DNA of 64,000 nucleotides, from assembly GCA_020054495.1 (NCBI GenBank), contig JAHWGK010000004.1, positions 26,912 to 90,911 on the forward strand. The letters run 5' to 3'. Positions within the stretch are counted from its first letter, which is position 1. The number at the start of each line of letters is the position of its first letter. Shown one piece after another: positions 63,122 to 64,000 of the stretch. The notes below the pieces were generated by a model. That model worked only from the letters and a program-made list of their open reading frames with translations, ran no database searches and was not told the origin of the DNA. This DNA comes from Thermoplasmata archaeon (GTDB lineage: Archaea; Thermoplasmatota; E2; DHVEG-1). Position numbers and translations under genes: made by a program.

Positions 63122-64000
63122 TGAAAAATACGAAGTATTTTATTGGACTGGATGTCCATAAGGAAAAAACCACATATGTAGTAAGAGACAAGCTAGGAAA
63201 TATTCTATTAGAAGGAGAAGTAGCTACACTATATAATGAACTCTATGAACGACTAAAGCCCTTTCTAAAATCGTCGATGATTGGACTTGAAGCCTGTACC
63301 AGCTACTATACTTTGTATCAGAATTTTTTGAAAAACAATTACAGCATTAAAGTAGCCAACACGATACAGCTACGGCAACTTATCGCAAAAAACGACAAAC
63401 TTGATGCCAAAAGGTTAGCTGAAATGCTCCGCCTGAGAACATTCCCATGCTCCTACATCCCAGATGAAAAGATACAGCGAATGCGAAGCCTTGTACAAGT
63501 AAGGCATTCAATGATGGAGGAAAAGGTACGATGCAACACCCGGATACAAGCATTCCTGGATAGAAACAGTGTAGTGATGCCCCCGCATAAAGCGTTTAGT
63601 AAGAAATGGAGACATGCCCTGATGCAGTACATGGGATCTGGAGAAGTAAGCATGGAACTTAGACATGAATACGATCATTTTGTATTTCTTGAAAAAAAGA
63701 TGGAACAGTTAGATCAAGAATTACAAGGCTATGCTCGTAAAAATTGGACAAAAGAATACCATAACCTTCAAAGTATCACAGGAATTGGACCAGTAATTGC
63801 ATGTTATGCAATTGCTCATATTCTCCCTATTGAACGGTTTTCTTCAAACCGTAAGCTACGAAGATATGCAGGAGTTGTACCAACATGTAAACAATCTGGT
63901 AATAAGGTTTCACGTGGTAGGATACCGAAAACCAGTAGCCGGAAACTACTACGTTGGTCTTTGATTCAAGCTGCAAATACTATAGGAAAAACTGATACAA
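63121..64000 (+). CDS. IS110-family transposase (3' end outside window)
   Basis: At least 293 residues, open to the window edge. N-terminal DEDD RuvC-like domain: YFIGLDVHKEKTTYVV (first Asp), SMIGLEACTSYY (Glu), LIAKNDKLDAKRLAEML (Asp pair). C-terminal Transposase_20 part begins LQSITGIGPVIACYAIAHI, followed by LRRYAGVVPTCKQSGNKVSRGRIPKTSSRKLLRW, typical of IS110/IS1111. No disruption seen. Such elements are guided by a structured bridge RNA made from the element's non-coding end. Only 88 nt separate it from the upstream regulator, so the left end is short or the RNA lies downstream of the transposase (IS1111 type). Confidence 0.93.
   Translation, partial: MKNTKYFIGLDVHKEKTTYVVRDKLGNILLEGEVATLYNELYERLKPFLKSSMIGLEACTSYYTLYQNFLKNNYSIKVANTIQLRQLIAKNDKLDAKRLAEMLRLRTFPCSYIPDEKIQRMRSLVQVRHSMMEEKVRCNTRIQAFLDRNSVVMPPHKAFSKKWRHALMQYMGSGEVSMELRHEYDHFVFLEKKMEQLDQELQGYARKNWTKEYHNLQSITGIGPVIACYAIAHILPIERFSSNRKLRRYAGVVPTCKQSGNKVSRGRIPKTSSRKLLRWSLIQAANTIGKTDT

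Larger units (their letters stand above)
63033..64000 (+). mobile_element. IS110/IS1111-type insertion sequence (partial)
   Basis: Minimum extent from the end of the Lrp-type gene to the window edge. The left boundary falls between 63033 and 63120 but no target duplication can be seen, as expected since IS110 elements lack terminal inverted repeats. The right end is outside the window. Confidence 0.7.

Noticed and set aside
1-64000. CRISPR array
   Set aside because: No regularly spaced identical direct repeats of 24-40 nt were found; the only repetitive DNA is the diverged coding repeat of the surface protein.

Overview
This is an AT-rich archaeal window. The information-processing genes settle the domain: a TATA-binding protein with two direct repeats (56532-57083), Alba (57454-57795), a replication factor C small subunit (48919-49878), a DRG-type GTPase with a TGS domain (13983-15095), archaeal-type GTP cyclohydrolase MptA (55369-56247), and PAC2-family and adenosine-specific-kinase genes. 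Many genes have a TATA box about 25 nt before the ATG and no Shine-Dalgarno (leaderless), while others have strong GGAGG-type sites. Secreted gingipain-like (C25), papain-like (C1A) and M28 peptidases, a giant surface protein and PKD domains resemble what is known of protein-degrading sediment archaea of the Thermoplasmatota (Marine Benthic Group D type). That placement is inference from gene content only.

Layout. 1-11655: 3' part of a giant, membrane-anchored repeat protein. 11750-17814: housekeeping genes (adenosine-specific kinase, Pcm, carbamate kinase, DRG GTPase, two-subunit transketolase, nitrilase-family amidohydrolase). 17875-27726: a secreted-peptidase region with two M28 paralogues, a PAS regulator with a candidate operator array, a C1A protease and two C25 proteases; the last three share a C-terminal tail. 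27850-30065: RNase III lacking its dsRNA-binding domain and a radical SAM/HhH protein. 30073-32535: an AbiE-like toxin-antitoxin pair in reversed gene order, with a palindrome at its promoter, and a second nucleotidyltransferase/small-protein pair. 32575-39578: Roadblock-FIST pair, two geranylgeranyl-reductase-family flavoproteins, a GNAT protein, a hidden 59-residue ferredoxin, a small ORF and two paralogous membrane proteins. 39717-42850: a RiPP-maturase-like B12/radical SAM enzyme divergent from a tandem Lrp-type regulator, followed by a 26-residue hydrophobic peptide gene. 43043-53940: redox, proteasome-chaperone, flavin, HAD, beta-helix, thiamine-phosphate-synthase-like, RFC, cyclic-2,3-diphosphoglycerate-synthetase-like, isocitrate/isopropylmalate dehydrogenase and Gate-domain genes. 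54008-58132: MFS fragment, M29 peptidase, MptA, tRNA-Thr, TBP, Alba, zinc ribbon. 58345-64000: a third C25-like secreted protein, small regulators, a second tandem Lrp-type gene interrupted by an amber codon, and an IS110-family transposase running off the window.

The strongest leads are: (i) the radical SAM maturase / Lrp regulator / 26-residue peptide locus; (ii) the tail shared by three secreted proteases after their PKD domains, which looks like an undescribed sorting or anchoring signal; (iii) two genes whose Shine-Dalgarno and open frame point to AUA and CUG/AUU starts; (iv) a TTGCA-N9-TGCAA operator array; (v) a 14-bp hairpin whose loop carries GGAGGTGA on one strand and the 16S anti-SD sequence TCACCTCCT on the other. 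No homology search was run; all family names come from reading the translated sequences.
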